DNA of 64,000 nucleotides from NCBI GenBank assembly GCA_047601665.1, contig JASGIT010000001.1:2852001-2916000 (forward strand), read 5' to 3'. Position numbers and translations under genes: made by a program. This document shows, piece by piece, positions 48,050 to 57,115 of the stretch. The notes under the pieces were generated by a model that was given only the letters and a program-made list of their open reading frames with translations, searched no databases and was not told where the DNA came from. This DNA comes from JASGIT01 sp047601665 (GTDB lineage Bacteria; Pseudomonadota; Gammaproteobacteria; Burkholderiales; Burkholderiaceae_C). Positions within the stretch are counted from its first letter, which is position 1. Each line of letters begins with the position of its first letter.

Positions 48050-48051
<2 letters not shown>
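48005..48051 (+). repeat. Dispersed ATAGCTGCC element, copy 7
   Basis: ATAGCTGTTGGCGCTG, then GGGCTGGAGGCCGATTTGGCTT. It lies between ureA and ureJ; the minus-strand start codon of ureJ and the TAA stop of ureA fall at its two ends, so it fills the whole gap. Confidence 0.85.
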
Positions 48052-48352
<301 letters not shown>

Positions 48353-48455
48353 GGACGGGCAGTGCAATGCGAAGGAAGTTGGGCATCGTAACCAGCAATT
48401 TCCAAGCCTGCCAGCTGCTTCAACATGGCACGGAATCTGCACTGTCGTGGGGACC

Positions 48456-49082
48456 ATGCATCCACTCGACCTCCCTCTCACCGCTTTGCCGCCCGAAACT
48501 GGTGCAATGCACCACGATGGTGATGCCCTGCGAACGGCCCTGGCCCATGCCGAGCAGGCGCGCAACGCGCTGGACGCCTTTGGCTTTGCCTGCATCACCG
48601 TGCGCGTGGCCGACGGGCGCCTGCTCTGGCAGACCCCGCTCGCGCGCGACCTGCTGCTGCGCTATGCCGGCCCCGGCGGCGCGGGCTGGCTGCTGCCGCC
48701 CGAAGTGGCCGACTGGCTGCGCCGCATGGCCCCGTCCGCCCACGTGCCCGCCAGCCAGTCGCCGCGCTACACCCTGGCGCGCGGCGCACGCCGGCTGGTG
48801 CTGCACCTGCACCCCTCGGCGGACGGCGAGCAGGAATGCCTGCTGGTGATGCGCGAGGAATCCGGCCAGACCGCCATCGAGACCTTGCGCCTGTGTTTCC
48901 AGCTGACCGCGCGCGAGGCAGAGGTGCTCTACTGGCTCGCCCAGGGCAAGATCAACCGCGACATCGCCGCCATCGTGGGCGCGAGCCCCGCCACGGTGAA
49001 GAAGCACCTGGAGCGCATCTACGCCAAGCTGGGGGTGGAGACGCGCACGGCGGCGGCGGGCATGGCGCTACAGAAGGTATAG
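48456..49082 (+). CDS. LuxR-type helix-turn-helix regulator with PAS-like N-terminus
   Basis: 208-residue regulator. The C-terminal HTH is FQLTAREAEVLYWLAQGKINRDIAAI, with the recognition helix in PATVKKHLERIYAKLGV. The N-terminal 130 residues look like a single PAS-type sensor (FACITVRVADGRLLWQTPLA). Divergent from ureA across about 100 bp, so it could regulate urease. Its last residues and its TAG stop are given by dispersed element copy 8. Confidence 0.78.
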   Translation: MHPLDLPLTALPPETGAMHHDGDALRTALAHAEQARNALDAFGFACITVRVADGRLLWQTPLARDLLLRYAGPGGAGWLLPPEVADWLRRMAPSAHVPASQSPRYTLARGARRLVLHLHPSADGEQECLLVMREESGQTAIETLRLCFQLTAREAEVLYWLAQGKINRDIAAIVGASPATVKKHLERIYAKLGVETRTAAAGMALQKV

Positions 49083-49129
49083 CTGCCAGCGCTTGTTCTG
49101 CTAGGGCTGGAGGCCAAAAAGGCCTCAAA
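49079..49129 (+). repeat. Dispersed ATAGCTGCC element, copy 8
   Basis: A full copy between two converging genes. It supplies the TAG stop (49080-49082) of the LuxR-type gene and, at its other end, the TGA stop (TCA on the plus strand, 49125-49127) of the amidase gene. Confidence 0.9.
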
Positions 49130-50498
49130 CCGAGCTGCCACCCAGCCCCGCGCCCGCCAGACCGGCCTCCACCGCCAGCGCCACCGCCGCCAGCCGCGCG
49201 TCGTCGCCGCGCACCGAGGCCAGCATCAGGCCCACGGGCAGTTCGCCCGCCCGGTGGCAGGGCAGGCTGAAGGCGCAGCCGTCCAGCAGGTTGATGGCGA
49301 AGGGGTTGCGCAGCAGCAGGCCGTTGGCCTTGAAGAAATCGGCATCGGCGGCCAGCGCGTCGATGGCCGGGGCCGCGATGGGCACGGTGGGGCAGAGCAG
49401 GGCGTTGAAGCTTTCCAGCCGCTGCTCCATGCGGGCGATCCAGTCGCGGCGGCGGTCCTGCATTCGGATGTAGTCGGCGGCGGACACGCCCATGCCCAGT
49501 TCGATGCGCGCGGCCACGCGCGGGTCGAAGTCGGCGCGGCGCGCGGGCAGGCGTTCGCGGTGCACGGCGGCGGCCTCCACTGGCGAGAAGCCGCCGGGCG
49601 CGTTGATGGATGCGATCTCGCCCAGTTCGGCGGCAGCTATGTGCTCGATGAGCGCGCCGGCCTGCGACAGCGCAGTCATCGCGCGGTCGAACGCCTGCGC
49701 CACGGCGGGCTCGATGCCGTCGAACATCAGCGTGCCGGGCACGGCCAGCCGCAGGCCCGCGAGCGGGCGGCGGCGCACGGCCAGCGGGGCGTCGGCGATC
49801 GCGGCGTCCGCCAGCAGCGCGTCTTCCACGCAGGTGGTGATGGCGCAGACCGTGTCCAGCGAGCGCGCCAGTTCGAAGGCGCCCGCGCGCGGCACGCGCG
49901 ACTGCGTGCTCTTGAAGCCCACCAGCCCGCACAGCGCGGCGGGAATGCGGATGGAGCCGCCCGTGTCCGACCCCAGCGCCGCCACCGACAGCCCCAGCGC
50001 CACCGACACCGCCGCGCCCGACGACGAGCCGCCGGAAATGCGTGCCACCGCGCTGTCCACCAAGTCACTCGCCGGGTTGCGCGGCGTGCCGTAGTGCGGG
50101 TTGATGCCCACGCCCGAGAACGCGAACTCGCTCATGTTCGTCTTGCCCACGATGGCCGCGCCCTGCGCGCGCAGCCGGGCCACAGCGGCGGCGTCGGCGC
50201 GCGCGGGGGGCTCGCCCCGGCAGGCGATGGAGCCGGACAGCGTGGTTTCGCCCGCCACGTCGTACATGTCCTTGATGGACACCGGCAGCCCGGCCAGCGG
50301 CGGCAGCGCCACGCCCGCGCGCTGGCTGGCGTCGGCATGGCGCGCGGCGGCCAGGGCGGCGTCGGCGTACAGGCGGGTGAAGACGTGGGCGGCGGCGGGC
50401 TGTTGGGCCTGTTCCAGCGCGGTCTGGACCAGTTGCTCGTGCGTGGTGTCGCCGCGTGCGATGCGTTCGCGCAGGCGGGCGATGGCGGGGTGTTTCAT
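49125..50498 (-). CDS. Amidase-signature hydrolase
   Basis: 457-residue amidase-signature enzyme. Catalytic Lys in SIKDM, cis-Ser and nucleophile Ser in the GGSSSGAAVSVA and GSDTGGSIRIPA blocks form the Ser-Ser-Lys triad. It hydrolyses an amide to acid and ammonia. Substrate cannot be read. Located 8 bp after a DUF2848 gene, as last gene of an apparent operon with a transporter and an EthD-like gene. Stop from dispersed element copy 8. Confidence 0.88.
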   Translation of the reverse strand: MKHPAIARLRERIARGDTTHEQLVQTALEQAQQPAAAHVFTRLYADAALAAARHADASQRAGVALPPLAGLPVSIKDMYDVAGETTLSGSIACRGEPPARADAAAVARLRAQGAAIVGKTNMSEFAFSGVGINPHYGTPRNPASDLVDSAVARISGGSSSGAAVSVALGLSVAALGSDTGGSIRIPAALCGLVGFKSTQSRVPRAGAFELARSLDTVCAITTCVEDALLADAAIADAPLAVRRRPLAGLRLAVPGTLMFDGIEPAVAQAFDRAMTALSQAGALIEHIAAAELGEIASINAPGGFSPVEAAAVHRERLPARRADFDPRVAARIELGMGVSAADYIRMQDRRRDWIARMEQRLESFNALLCPTVPIAAPAIDALAADADFFKANGLLLRNPFAINLLDGCAFSLPCHRAGELPVGLMLASVRGDDARLAAVALAVEAGLAGAGLGGSSV

Positions 50499-50505
50499 GG
50501 GGCTC

Positions 50506-51213
50506 CTATGCAACGATGGGCAGGGTGCGCACCGCGTAGCGGTGCACGATGCGGCGGCCCAGGCGCGGGTCGTGCAGTTCCAGTTCCATGCACGCGGCGG
50601 GGCGGATGGCCTCGCCGCGCGCGTTGGGCAGGGCGCCCAGCGTACCGCAGGTCATGAAGCGGCCCTCGGCCGCCTCGCCGTCGGGGTAGATGCCCGCGCG
50701 CAGCCCGGCCAGCGGGCGGATGGCGGCCAGCGTGCCGCGCTGGTAGTCCACCCACGCGCCGTCTTCGAGAATGCGCGAGCGCAGTTCGATCTCGTCCTGG
50801 TGCGCGGCCACGTCGCTCCAGCGCCAGGCGGCGCTGGCCACGGGCTTGGCGCACATCTGCTTGGAGACGGCCACGCCGTAGCTCTCGACCTCGCGGTCGG
50901 TGTGGTCCGAGCCCACGCTGAGCCACCATTCGCCGCCGGTGCAGAACAGCACCGGCTCGGCCTCGCCCGAACTGTGTTCGCCCAGCACCTCGATGCTGTC
51001 CGCCTGCGTCAGCAACTGCGCCGCCACGCGGTAGTACAGCGGCACGGACGAGGGCGGCTGGACGCCCAGCGCGGCCAGTTCTTCGATGTGGTGCGCGATG
51101 GCGGCGCTGTCGCGCCCCGTCCAGCCCGCGACCACCAGGCGGGTGGGGTGCACGGCCTGCACGTGGGCCTGGCGCGTGCCGTCGGCGGCGAGGGTTTCGA
51201 GGGAAAAGTGCAT
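50506..51213 (-). CDS. DUF2848 protein (fumarylacetoacetase-like fold)
   Basis: 235-residue DUF2848 family protein. The block GSDHTDREVESYGVAVSKQMCAKPVA resembles fumarylacetoacetate-hydrolase-fold sequences, with acidic residues that could bind a metal. Function not established. The start is the ATG at 51213, since GGAGG lies seven bases ahead; the ATG at 51219 is only one base from it. Between the MHS transporter (2-bp gap) and the amidase, so probably one step of the same pathway. Confidence 0.75.
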   Translation of the reverse strand: MHFSLETLAADGTRQAHVQAVHPTRLVVAGWTGRDSAAIAHHIEELAALGVQPPSSVPLYYRVAAQLLTQADSIEVLGEHSSGEAEPVLFCTGGEWWLSVGSDHTDREVESYGVAVSKQMCAKPVASAAWRWSDVAAHQDEIELRSRILEDGAWVDYQRGTLAAIRPLAGLRAGIYPDGEAAEGRFMTCGTLGALPNARGEAIRPAACMELELHDPRLGRRIVHRYAVRTLPIVA

Positions 51214-51215
51214 GG

Positions 51216-52499
51216 TCATGCCTCCAGTGGCTTGTGGGCGGTTTCCTTGGCGGCCAGCAGCGCGATCAGCGTGACGGCCAGCGCGGCGCAGACGTAGAGC
51301 GACACGGCCCCCGTGGTGCCATACGACTTGAACAGGCTGGTGATGATGAGCGGCGCGAACCCGCCGCCCAGGATGCCCGCCAGCGTGTAGGCCAGCGACG
51401 AGCCCGCGTAGCGCACCCGGTTGGGGAACTGCTCGGTCACGAAGGCGGCCTGCGGGCCGTACATGACGGCGTGGATGAGCAGGCCCACGGCCACGGCGAT
51501 GCAGATGGGCACGGTGTCGGCCTTGTCCATGAATACGAAGAACACATAGGCCCACACCATGCCCAGCACCGCGCCGGCGATGTAGACCGGGCGGCGGCCC
51601 AGCCGGTCGGACAGCGCGCCGAACCACGGCACGGCCACGGCGTTCAGCGCCGCGCCGATCATGGTCGCCATCAGCGCCAGCGGGCGCGGCAGGTGCAGCA
51701 CGGTGGTCACGTAGGTCAGCGTGAACACCACGACCAGCGCGTACAGCACGTCCGACCCGATGCGCGAGCCGCCCGCGATCAGCAGCCGGCGCCAGTGCTG
51801 GCCCAGCACTTCCTTGATGGGCGCCTCTGCCGTGGCCTTGTGCTCCTCCATCTCGCGGAACACGGGCGTTTCCTCCACGCCGCGGCGCAGCCACAGGCCG
51901 AACAGCACCAGCAGCACGCTGGAGATGAAGGGCACGCGCCAGCCCCAGGCCTGGAATTCTTCCGGGCTGAGCCAGGCCGACACCAGGGCGATGAAGCCGG
52001 TGCCGATCAGCGTGCCGAACGAGGGGCCGACCTGAGTGAACGAGGCATTGCGCCCGCGTTGGTCGGGCTTGCCGTGCTCCATGGACAGCAGCACCGCTCC
52101 GGCCCATTCGCCGCCCAGCGCCACGCCCTGCACGAAGCGCAGCGCCACCAGCAGGACGGGCGCCCACACGCCGATCTGCGCGTAGGTGGGCAGCAGGCCC
52201 ATCGCGCCCGTGCTCAGGCCCATGATGACCAGCGTGGCCACCAGCACGAAGCGCCGGCCCAGCTTGTCGCCCAGGTGCCCGAACACGAAGCCGCCCAGCG
52301 GGCGCGAGACGTAGCCCACCGCGTAGGTGGAAAACGCCAGGATGGTGCCCGTGAGCGGGTCGAACGAGGGGAAGAAGATCGCGTTGAACACCAACGCGGC
52401 CATGATGTTGTAGACCGTGAAGTCGTACCACTCCAGCGTGGTGCCCACGGAACTGGCCATGGCCAGGCGGCCCATCTTGGGCGGGGGTGCGGCGTGCAT
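51216..52499 (-). CDS. MHS-family MFS transporter
   Basis: 427-residue transporter with 12 membrane segments. The N-terminal SSVGTTLEWYDFTVYN, then SRPLGGFVFGHLGDKLGRR, are typical of metabolite:H+ symporters (ShiA/ProP/KgtP-like). Probably takes up an organic acid or amide that the following amidase and DUF2848 enzymes use. GGAG lies upstream of the ATG at 52499. Confidence 0.9.
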   Translation of the reverse strand: MHAAPPPKMGRLAMASSVGTTLEWYDFTVYNIMAALVFNAIFFPSFDPLTGTILAFSTYAVGYVSRPLGGFVFGHLGDKLGRRFVLVATLVIMGLSTGAMGLLPTYAQIGVWAPVLLVALRFVQGVALGGEWAGAVLLSMEHGKPDQRGRNASFTQVGPSFGTLIGTGFIALVSAWLSPEEFQAWGWRVPFISSVLLVLFGLWLRRGVEETPVFREMEEHKATAEAPIKEVLGQHWRRLLIAGGSRIGSDVLYALVVVFTLTYVTTVLHLPRPLALMATMIGAALNAVAVPWFGALSDRLGRRPVYIAGAVLGMVWAYVFFVFMDKADTVPICIAVAVGLLIHAVMYGPQAAFVTEQFPNRVRYAGSSLAYTLAGILGGGFAPLIITSLFKSYGTTGAVSLYVCAALAVTLIALLAAKETAHKPLEA

Positions 52500-52517
52500 G
52501 GGGTGCTCCTCGTGGCT

Positions 52518-53183
52518 TCAGGACAGTTCGGAGGCGTAGAGCTTCCAGCCCAGCCCGTAGAGCCAGGCGCGCGATGCGTCGGCGGCCAGCAGTTCGGCGG
52601 CCCGGGCCAGCAGGGCGGCGCGGTTGGTGCTGTTCTCGATCACCAGCATGGGGAAGAGCACGCGCCCTTCGCGCGCCTCGCGCGGCAGCGGGGTGCTGAG
52701 CGTGGCGTCGGGCGCCAGCAGGTAGGACTGCACGAAGCCCGGCAGCGCGCGCAGCTGGCTGCCGGCGTCCTGGGCGCGGGCGGCCAGGGCATCCACGTCG
52801 GGGGCCGGGTCCAGCGGCAGCACGGCCAGTTCGCTGCCGCTGCCGAAGCCCGCCACGGCGCGCACGGCGCACACGCGGCGCATGGGGTCCAGCATCCGCT
52901 CCAGGTTGGCGACCGACCAGGGCGTCTGCCGCTCGAACGCGGCGCGGTAGGCGGGGCTGGTGAACGCGGCCAGCGACTGCGTGCGGTACAGACCCAGGTA
53001 CTTGCGCGCGCCAGCGGCGCTGCCGGCCTGGGCGCGGTAGCGCGCGCCCGACACGAAGCCGGAGATGCGGGCACGTTCCTCCACGTGCTCCTGGTCGTAC
53101 CACTGGTTGAAATCAGACTCGTGCTGCGGATCGACGTCCGAGGCAACGAACAGCATTCCCTGGGGGGTGTGCGAAGAAGTCAT
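52518..53183 (-). CDS. EthD-like dimeric alpha/beta-barrel protein
   Basis: 221-residue protein not assigned to a known enzyme. The N-terminal half (GMLFVASDVDPQHESDFNQWYDQEHVEERARI) resembles EthD/DUF4286-like ferredoxin-fold domains; a second copy may cover residues 120-215 (AQDAGSQLRALPGFVQSYLL). Such proteins bind small hydrophobic compounds or heme. First gene of the apparent operon with the MHS transporter, DUF2848 and amidase. A LysR gene lies 133 bp upstream on the same strand. Confidence 0.6.
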   Translation of the reverse strand: MTSSHTPQGMLFVASDVDPQHESDFNQWYDQEHVEERARISGFVSGARYRAQAGSAAGARKYLGLYRTQSLAAFTSPAYRAAFERQTPWSVANLERMLDPMRRVCAVRAVAGFGSGSELAVLPLDPAPDVDALAARAQDAGSQLRALPGFVQSYLLAPDATLSTPLPREAREGRVLFPMLVIENSTNRAALLARAAELLAADASRAWLYGLGWKLYASELS

Positions 53184-53316
53184 GGCGCTCTGGCCCGGTG
53201 CGGGCGGTTGACAAGGGAGCGCTGATCTTTGGCCGGCAGGGGGTGTTGCCACAAACGGATTTTTCTAGCGGCCAGGCAACAGAATTACTTGCGCTGGCCG
53301 CGCCCCAAACCCAGGG

Positions 53317-54231
53317 TTAACCCTCTGGTCGGGACGGCGGCCATGAGGAAACGAACTGGTCCGCCGCACGGCAGGCCAGTTCCGCCACCAGGCGGATGGC
53401 GCCTGACTCCGCGCTGTCCAGGTAGCTCACCACGATGCGCTGCGGCGGCACGGGCGCATCGCAGTCGATGATGCGCAATTCGCCGCGCGCCACCTCCTCG
53501 TGCACCGGGGGCAGCGGCACCAGCGCGTTGCCGAAGCCGCTTTTCACCAGCCGCACCAGCGCGGCGATGGAGCTCACGCAGTGCACCTTGCCCACGGGCA
53601 GGCCCGCCGTGCGGTACAGCTGCTTGAGGGATTCGTGCGGCTGCGAGCCCGGGCTCATGGTCAGCACCGGCTGCTGGAGCAGGTGCGCCAGCCGGCCCTC
53701 GCCCTCGGCGGCGGGGCTGCCGCCCGCGGCCACCCAGCCCATGGGCATGGGCAGGCAGGGCATGTTGACGATGCCGGGGCTCTCCTGCGGGTCGGTCTGG
53801 AAGGCGATGTCCAGCGCGCTCTCGCGCAGGCTGCGGTGCAGCGCGCGCGTGGTCTCGGACGTGATCTGCACCTCCAGCCCCGGGCAGGTGGCCTGCAGGT
53901 TGTGCAGAAAGCCCACCAGCCAGGTGTGCACCACCGTCTCGATGGCGCCGATGCGCACCAGCCCCAGCATGTCCCCGGCGGGGCGGCCCAGCGAGAGGAT
54001 GTCGCGCCGCAGCTCCAGCAGGCGCTCGCCGTACAGCAGCAGGCGCGTGCCCACGGGGGTGAGCCGCAGCTCGCGCGGGTCGCGCTCGAACAGGCGCGCG
54101 CCCACGTCTTCTTCCAGCGAGGCCACGCGGTTGGCGATGGCGGCCTGCGTGAGGTGCAGGCGGTCCGCCGCGGCGCGGAAGCTGCCCAGGCGCGCCGCCC
54201 AGAGGAAAGCCTCGACGAAGCGGGTGTTCAT
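53317..54231 (-). CDS. LysR-family transcriptional regulator
   Basis: 304-residue LysR regulator. N-terminal HTH: FRAAADRLHLTQAAIANRVASLEEDVG; C-terminal effector domain from about residue 90. It is upstream of the EthD-like/MHS/DUF2848/amidase genes on the same strand, and likely controls them. No clean operator was found in the 133-bp gap. Confidence 0.88.
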   Translation of the reverse strand: MNTRFVEAFLWAARLGSFRAAADRLHLTQAAIANRVASLEEDVGARLFERDPRELRLTPVGTRLLLYGERLLELRRDILSLGRPAGDMLGLVRIGAIETVVHTWLVGFLHNLQATCPGLEVQITSETTRALHRSLRESALDIAFQTDPQESPGIVNMPCLPMPMGWVAAGGSPAAEGEGRLAHLLQQPVLTMSPGSQPHESLKQLYRTAGLPVGKVHCVSSIAALVRLVKSGFGNALVPLPPVHEEVARGELRIIDCDAPVPPQRIVVSYLDSAESGAIRLVAELACRAADQFVSSWPPSRPEG

Positions 54232-54249
54232 GCGCCGCGGAGCAGCAAC

Positions 54250-54936
54250 TTACATGCCAAGCGAGCGCAGCAGTTCCTCGGTCTCGCTGTCCACGGTGGA
54301 CGGCTGCGCCGCGGGCGCGGCCTGGCCGCCGCCCTGCTGCGCCATCAGCGCGTCCGGGTCGGGCGCTTCCTGAGGCTCGAAGTCGTGCAGCTTCACGAAC
54401 TCGGTGCGGTCCACCGCGAGCTCCAGGTAGAAGATGTTGTTGTTGTCGGTGTAGAAGGTCACGCGCCGGGCCTCGGGCTGGTCGAGGTTGGCGTCCACGC
54501 TCAGCATCACCTGCTTGTTCAGCGCCAGCATCTTGGGCTGGTTCTGGGTGATGTGGGTGTGCATCTCGCGGCGCACCTTGCTGGTGAAGTCGCCCGCCAC
54601 CTGGTTCATGAGCTCGCCCATCACGTTGGCCACCTCGTCCGATGTGTAGGACGTGGCCAGGTCCTCGCGCGACATGCCCATGTTGAGCAGGTAGCGCTCG
54701 TACAGCTCCATCGCCGCCTGGGCCGTGAAGTTGATGATGACCAGGCCCGAGAAGCCGCCGTCGAACAGCACGAAGCAGCCGATGTCGGGGCGCAGGCAGG
54801 TCTTGTTGATGCGCTGCACCATGGCCGAATAGTGGATCTGGCTGTTCGTCGCCACGCCGAGCACACGCGTGACGGAGTTGCACAGGCTGACCAGGAGATC
54901 TTCGGTGCCGTAGGACACGGGGGGCGTTTGCGTCAT
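54250..54936 (-). CDS. DUF3334 (CheX-like) protein
   Basis: 228-residue DUF3334 family member. The TSDEVANVMGELMNQVAGDFTSKV block recalls the E-x2-N helix of CheC/CheX/FliY phosphatases, which dephosphorylate CheY-type proteins; the second active helix is not clear. The last 40 residues are Gln/Pro/Ala-rich and end ETEELLRSLGM, like docking tails. Its role is unproven. It lies between a GntR and a LysR gene. Confidence 0.72.
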   Translation of the reverse strand: MTQTPPVSYGTEDLLVSLCNSVTRVLGVATNSQIHYSAMVQRINKTCLRPDIGCFVLFDGGFSGLVIINFTAQAAMELYERYLLNMGMSREDLATSYTSDEVANVMGELMNQVAGDFTSKVRREMHTHITQNQPKMLALNKQVMLSVDANLDQPEARRVTFYTDNNNIFYLELAVDRTEFVKLHDFEPQEAPDPDALMAQQGGGQAAPAAQPSTVDSETEELLRSLGM

Positions 54937-54957
54937 GGGTGTGGCGTGGTGAGGGGG

Positions 54958-55629
54958 TTATCTGCCGCTGTCGGATATGCGCCGTGCGTATGCGGCCAGC
55001 ACGATGCGTTCCGAGTGTACGAGGTAGTCGTGCAGCGCGGCCGAGGCCTCCTGGAGCTTGCCGGCCTCGAACAGCTCGGCGATCTTCACGTTCAGGTCCA
55101 CGTGCGGCGCGTGCAGGAACTCGGGGTCGTCCAGCAGGCCGAAGGCCAGCCGCAGCTCGGCCAGCAGGTGGGAGAACATGGTGTTCAGCCGCTCGCTGTC
55201 GGCCAGTTCCACCACGGCCATGTGGAATTCCATGTTGGCCGTGCCCGCGCCGTGCCAGTCGCCCTGCGCGCGGCAGCGCAGGCCCATGTCCACGGCGGCG
55301 CGCAGGTGCCGCTTGGCCGGGTGGCGCGGGTAGGCCTGGGCGATGGCCTGGCACTCGATCAGGCGGCGCACGCGGTAGATGTCGATGATGGCCGCGATGC
55401 TCGGTATCGCCACCGACACGCCCCGGTTCGGCTCGTGCCGGAGCAGCCCCTCCTTGGTCAGCAGCCGAAACACCTCGCGCAGCGTGTTGCGCGAGATGGC
55501 GAGGCTCTCGCTCAGCATGGCCTCGGACAGGCGCTGGCCGGGCCGGTACGCGCCGCGCACGATCTGCTCGCGGATCTGCTCGGCAACGCGGTCGGTGAGG
55601 TTTTGCGGGGGCTCGGTCGGGCGGCTCAT
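54958..55629 (-). CDS. GntR-family regulator (FCD type)
   Basis: 223-residue FadR-like regulator. N-terminal winged helix with RPGQRLSEAMLSESLAISRNTLREVFRLL, C-terminal FCD helical domain with ANMEFHMAVVELADSERL, where histidines normally bind a metal. Divergent from the MFS-pxp operon, with a GntR-type palindrome in between (55770-55782), so it likely represses that operon and responds to an acid in the pathway. Confidence 0.88.
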   Translation of the reverse strand: MSRPTEPPQNLTDRVAEQIREQIVRGAYRPGQRLSEAMLSESLAISRNTLREVFRLLTKEGLLRHEPNRGVSVAIPSIAAIIDIYRVRRLIECQAIAQAYPRHPAKRHLRAAVDMGLRCRAQGDWHGAGTANMEFHMAVVELADSERLNTMFSHLLAELRLAFGLLDDPEFLHAPHVDLNVKIAELFEAGKLQEASAALHDYLVHSERIVLAAYARRISDSGR

Positions 55630-55769
55630 GCGCGCAGTGTAGTGAACGCATCGCCCGCCCGTGGGGCCCGGTTGCGCTGGCATGGGCCTTGCTAAAGCGT
55701 TGTCGTGATGAACGTGTGGCCCGTCATGGTGGAACGTTTCGGGTAATCACTAGCACTGTTTCACGAATT

Positions 55770-55782
55770 ATTGTTCAACAAT
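55770..55782. promoter_or_regulatory. GntR/FadR-type operator before the pxp operon
   Basis: ATTGTTCAACAAT is a perfect palindrome around a central C and fits the FadR-subfamily pattern TNGTNNNACNA. A second half-site TTGAGCAAT follows at 55794. In the gap between the GntR and MFS genes. Confidence 0.62.
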
Positions 55783-55854
55783 TTAAAAAAATGGTTGAGC
55801 AATAAAGAAAGTTCGATCGACATCTTCAGCAACCCCTTCAACGGAGAGCGCACC

Positions 55855-57102
55855 ATGTGGCTCAAGCAAACCACCCCCGAGGAGCGCAAGACGCTCGTAG
55901 CGGCCTTCGCGGGCTATGGCGTCGATGCGTTCGACTACATGGTCTACACCTTCATGATTCCCACGCTGATCGCCGTGTGGGGCATGACCAAGACGCAGGC
56001 GGGCGCCATCGCCACGGGCGCGCTGGTCACCTCGGCCATCGGCGGCTGGCTCGCGGGCATCCTGGCCGACAAGTACGGCCGCGTGCGGGTGCTGCAGTGG
56101 ACGGTGCTGTGGTTCAGCCTGTTCACCTTCCTGAGCGGCTTCACCCAGTCGCCCGAGCAGCTGTTCGTGACCCGCGCCCTGCAGGGGCTGGGTTTTGGCG
56201 GCGAGTGGTCGGTGGGCTCGGTGCTGATCGCTGAGATGATCAGCGCGCGCCACCGGGGCAAGGCCGTGGGGCTGGTGCAGAGCAGCTGGGCCGTGGGCTG
56301 GGCGGTGTCGGCGCTGGCGTTCTGGGGGGTGTACGCGCTGTTCGCGCCCGAGCAGGCGTGGCGCGTGCTGTTCTGGCTGGGCGTGCTGCCCGCGCTGCTC
56401 ATCCTCTACATCCGCCGCAACATCAGCGAGCCGCAGGTGTTCCGCGAAACCCAGGCCCGGCTGGCCGCCACGGGGCAGAGCAGCAGCTTTCTGCTGATTT
56501 TCAGCCCCGGCATCCTGCGCGTGACGGTGCTCGCCAGCCTGCTGGCGACAGGGATGCAGGGCGCCTACTACGCGGTGACCACCTGGCTGCCCACCTATCT
56601 GAAGACGGAGCGCCACCTCTCGGTGCTGGGCACCAGCGGGTACCTGATGGTGCTGATCGCGGGCTCGTTCGCGGGCTACCTGACCAGCGCCTGGCTGTCG
56701 GACACCCTGGGCCGCCGCCGCTGCTTCATCCTGTTCGCGGTGTGCGCGGGGCTGCTGGTCACCGCCTATACGCAGTTGCCGATCACCGACGGGGCCATGA
56801 TGGTGCTGGGCTTTCCGCTGGGGTTCTTCCTGTCGGGCATCTTCTCGGGCATGGGGGCGTATCTGTCGGAGCTGTATCCCAGCCACATCCGCGGCTCGGG
56901 CCAGGGGTTTTGCTACAACTTCGGGCGGGCGGTGGGCTCCATCTTCCCGGCGCTGATCGGGTATTTGAGCAACACCATGCCGCTGGGGGTGGCGATCGGC
57001 TACATGGCCGCCGGCTCCTATCTGCTGGTGGTCGTGGTCTGCCTGCTGATGCCCGAGACCCAGGGGCGCGAACTCAAGGCCGCCGACGCGGCCATGCACT
57101 GA
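55855..57102 (+). CDS. MFS transporter of the pxp operon
   Basis: 415-residue MFS protein with 12 membrane segments (GYGVDAFDYMVYTFMIPTL at the N-terminus; DKYGRVRVLQWTV loop; late PSHIRGSGQGFCYN), like sialate/lactate-type symporters. ACGGAGAG precedes ATG 55855; an upstream in-frame ATG at 55771 overlaps the operator and is unlikely. First gene of the operon with pxpA, probably taking up 5-oxoproline, D-glutamate or a related lactam. Confidence 0.88.
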   Translation: MWLKQTTPEERKTLVAAFAGYGVDAFDYMVYTFMIPTLIAVWGMTKTQAGAIATGALVTSAIGGWLAGILADKYGRVRVLQWTVLWFSLFTFLSGFTQSPEQLFVTRALQGLGFGGEWSVGSVLIAEMISARHRGKAVGLVQSSWAVGWAVSALAFWGVYALFAPEQAWRVLFWLGVLPALLILYIRRNISEPQVFRETQARLAATGQSSSFLLIFSPGILRVTVLASLLATGMQGAYYAVTTWLPTYLKTERHLSVLGTSGYLMVLIAGSFAGYLTSAWLSDTLGRRRCFILFAVCAGLLVTAYTQLPITDGAMMVLGFPLGFFLSGIFSGMGAYLSELYPSHIRGSGQGFCYNFGRAVGSIFPALIGYLSNTMPLGVAIGYMAAGSYLLVVVVCLLMPETQGRELKAADAAMH

Positions 57103-57115
57103 AAGGCTTTCTGCG

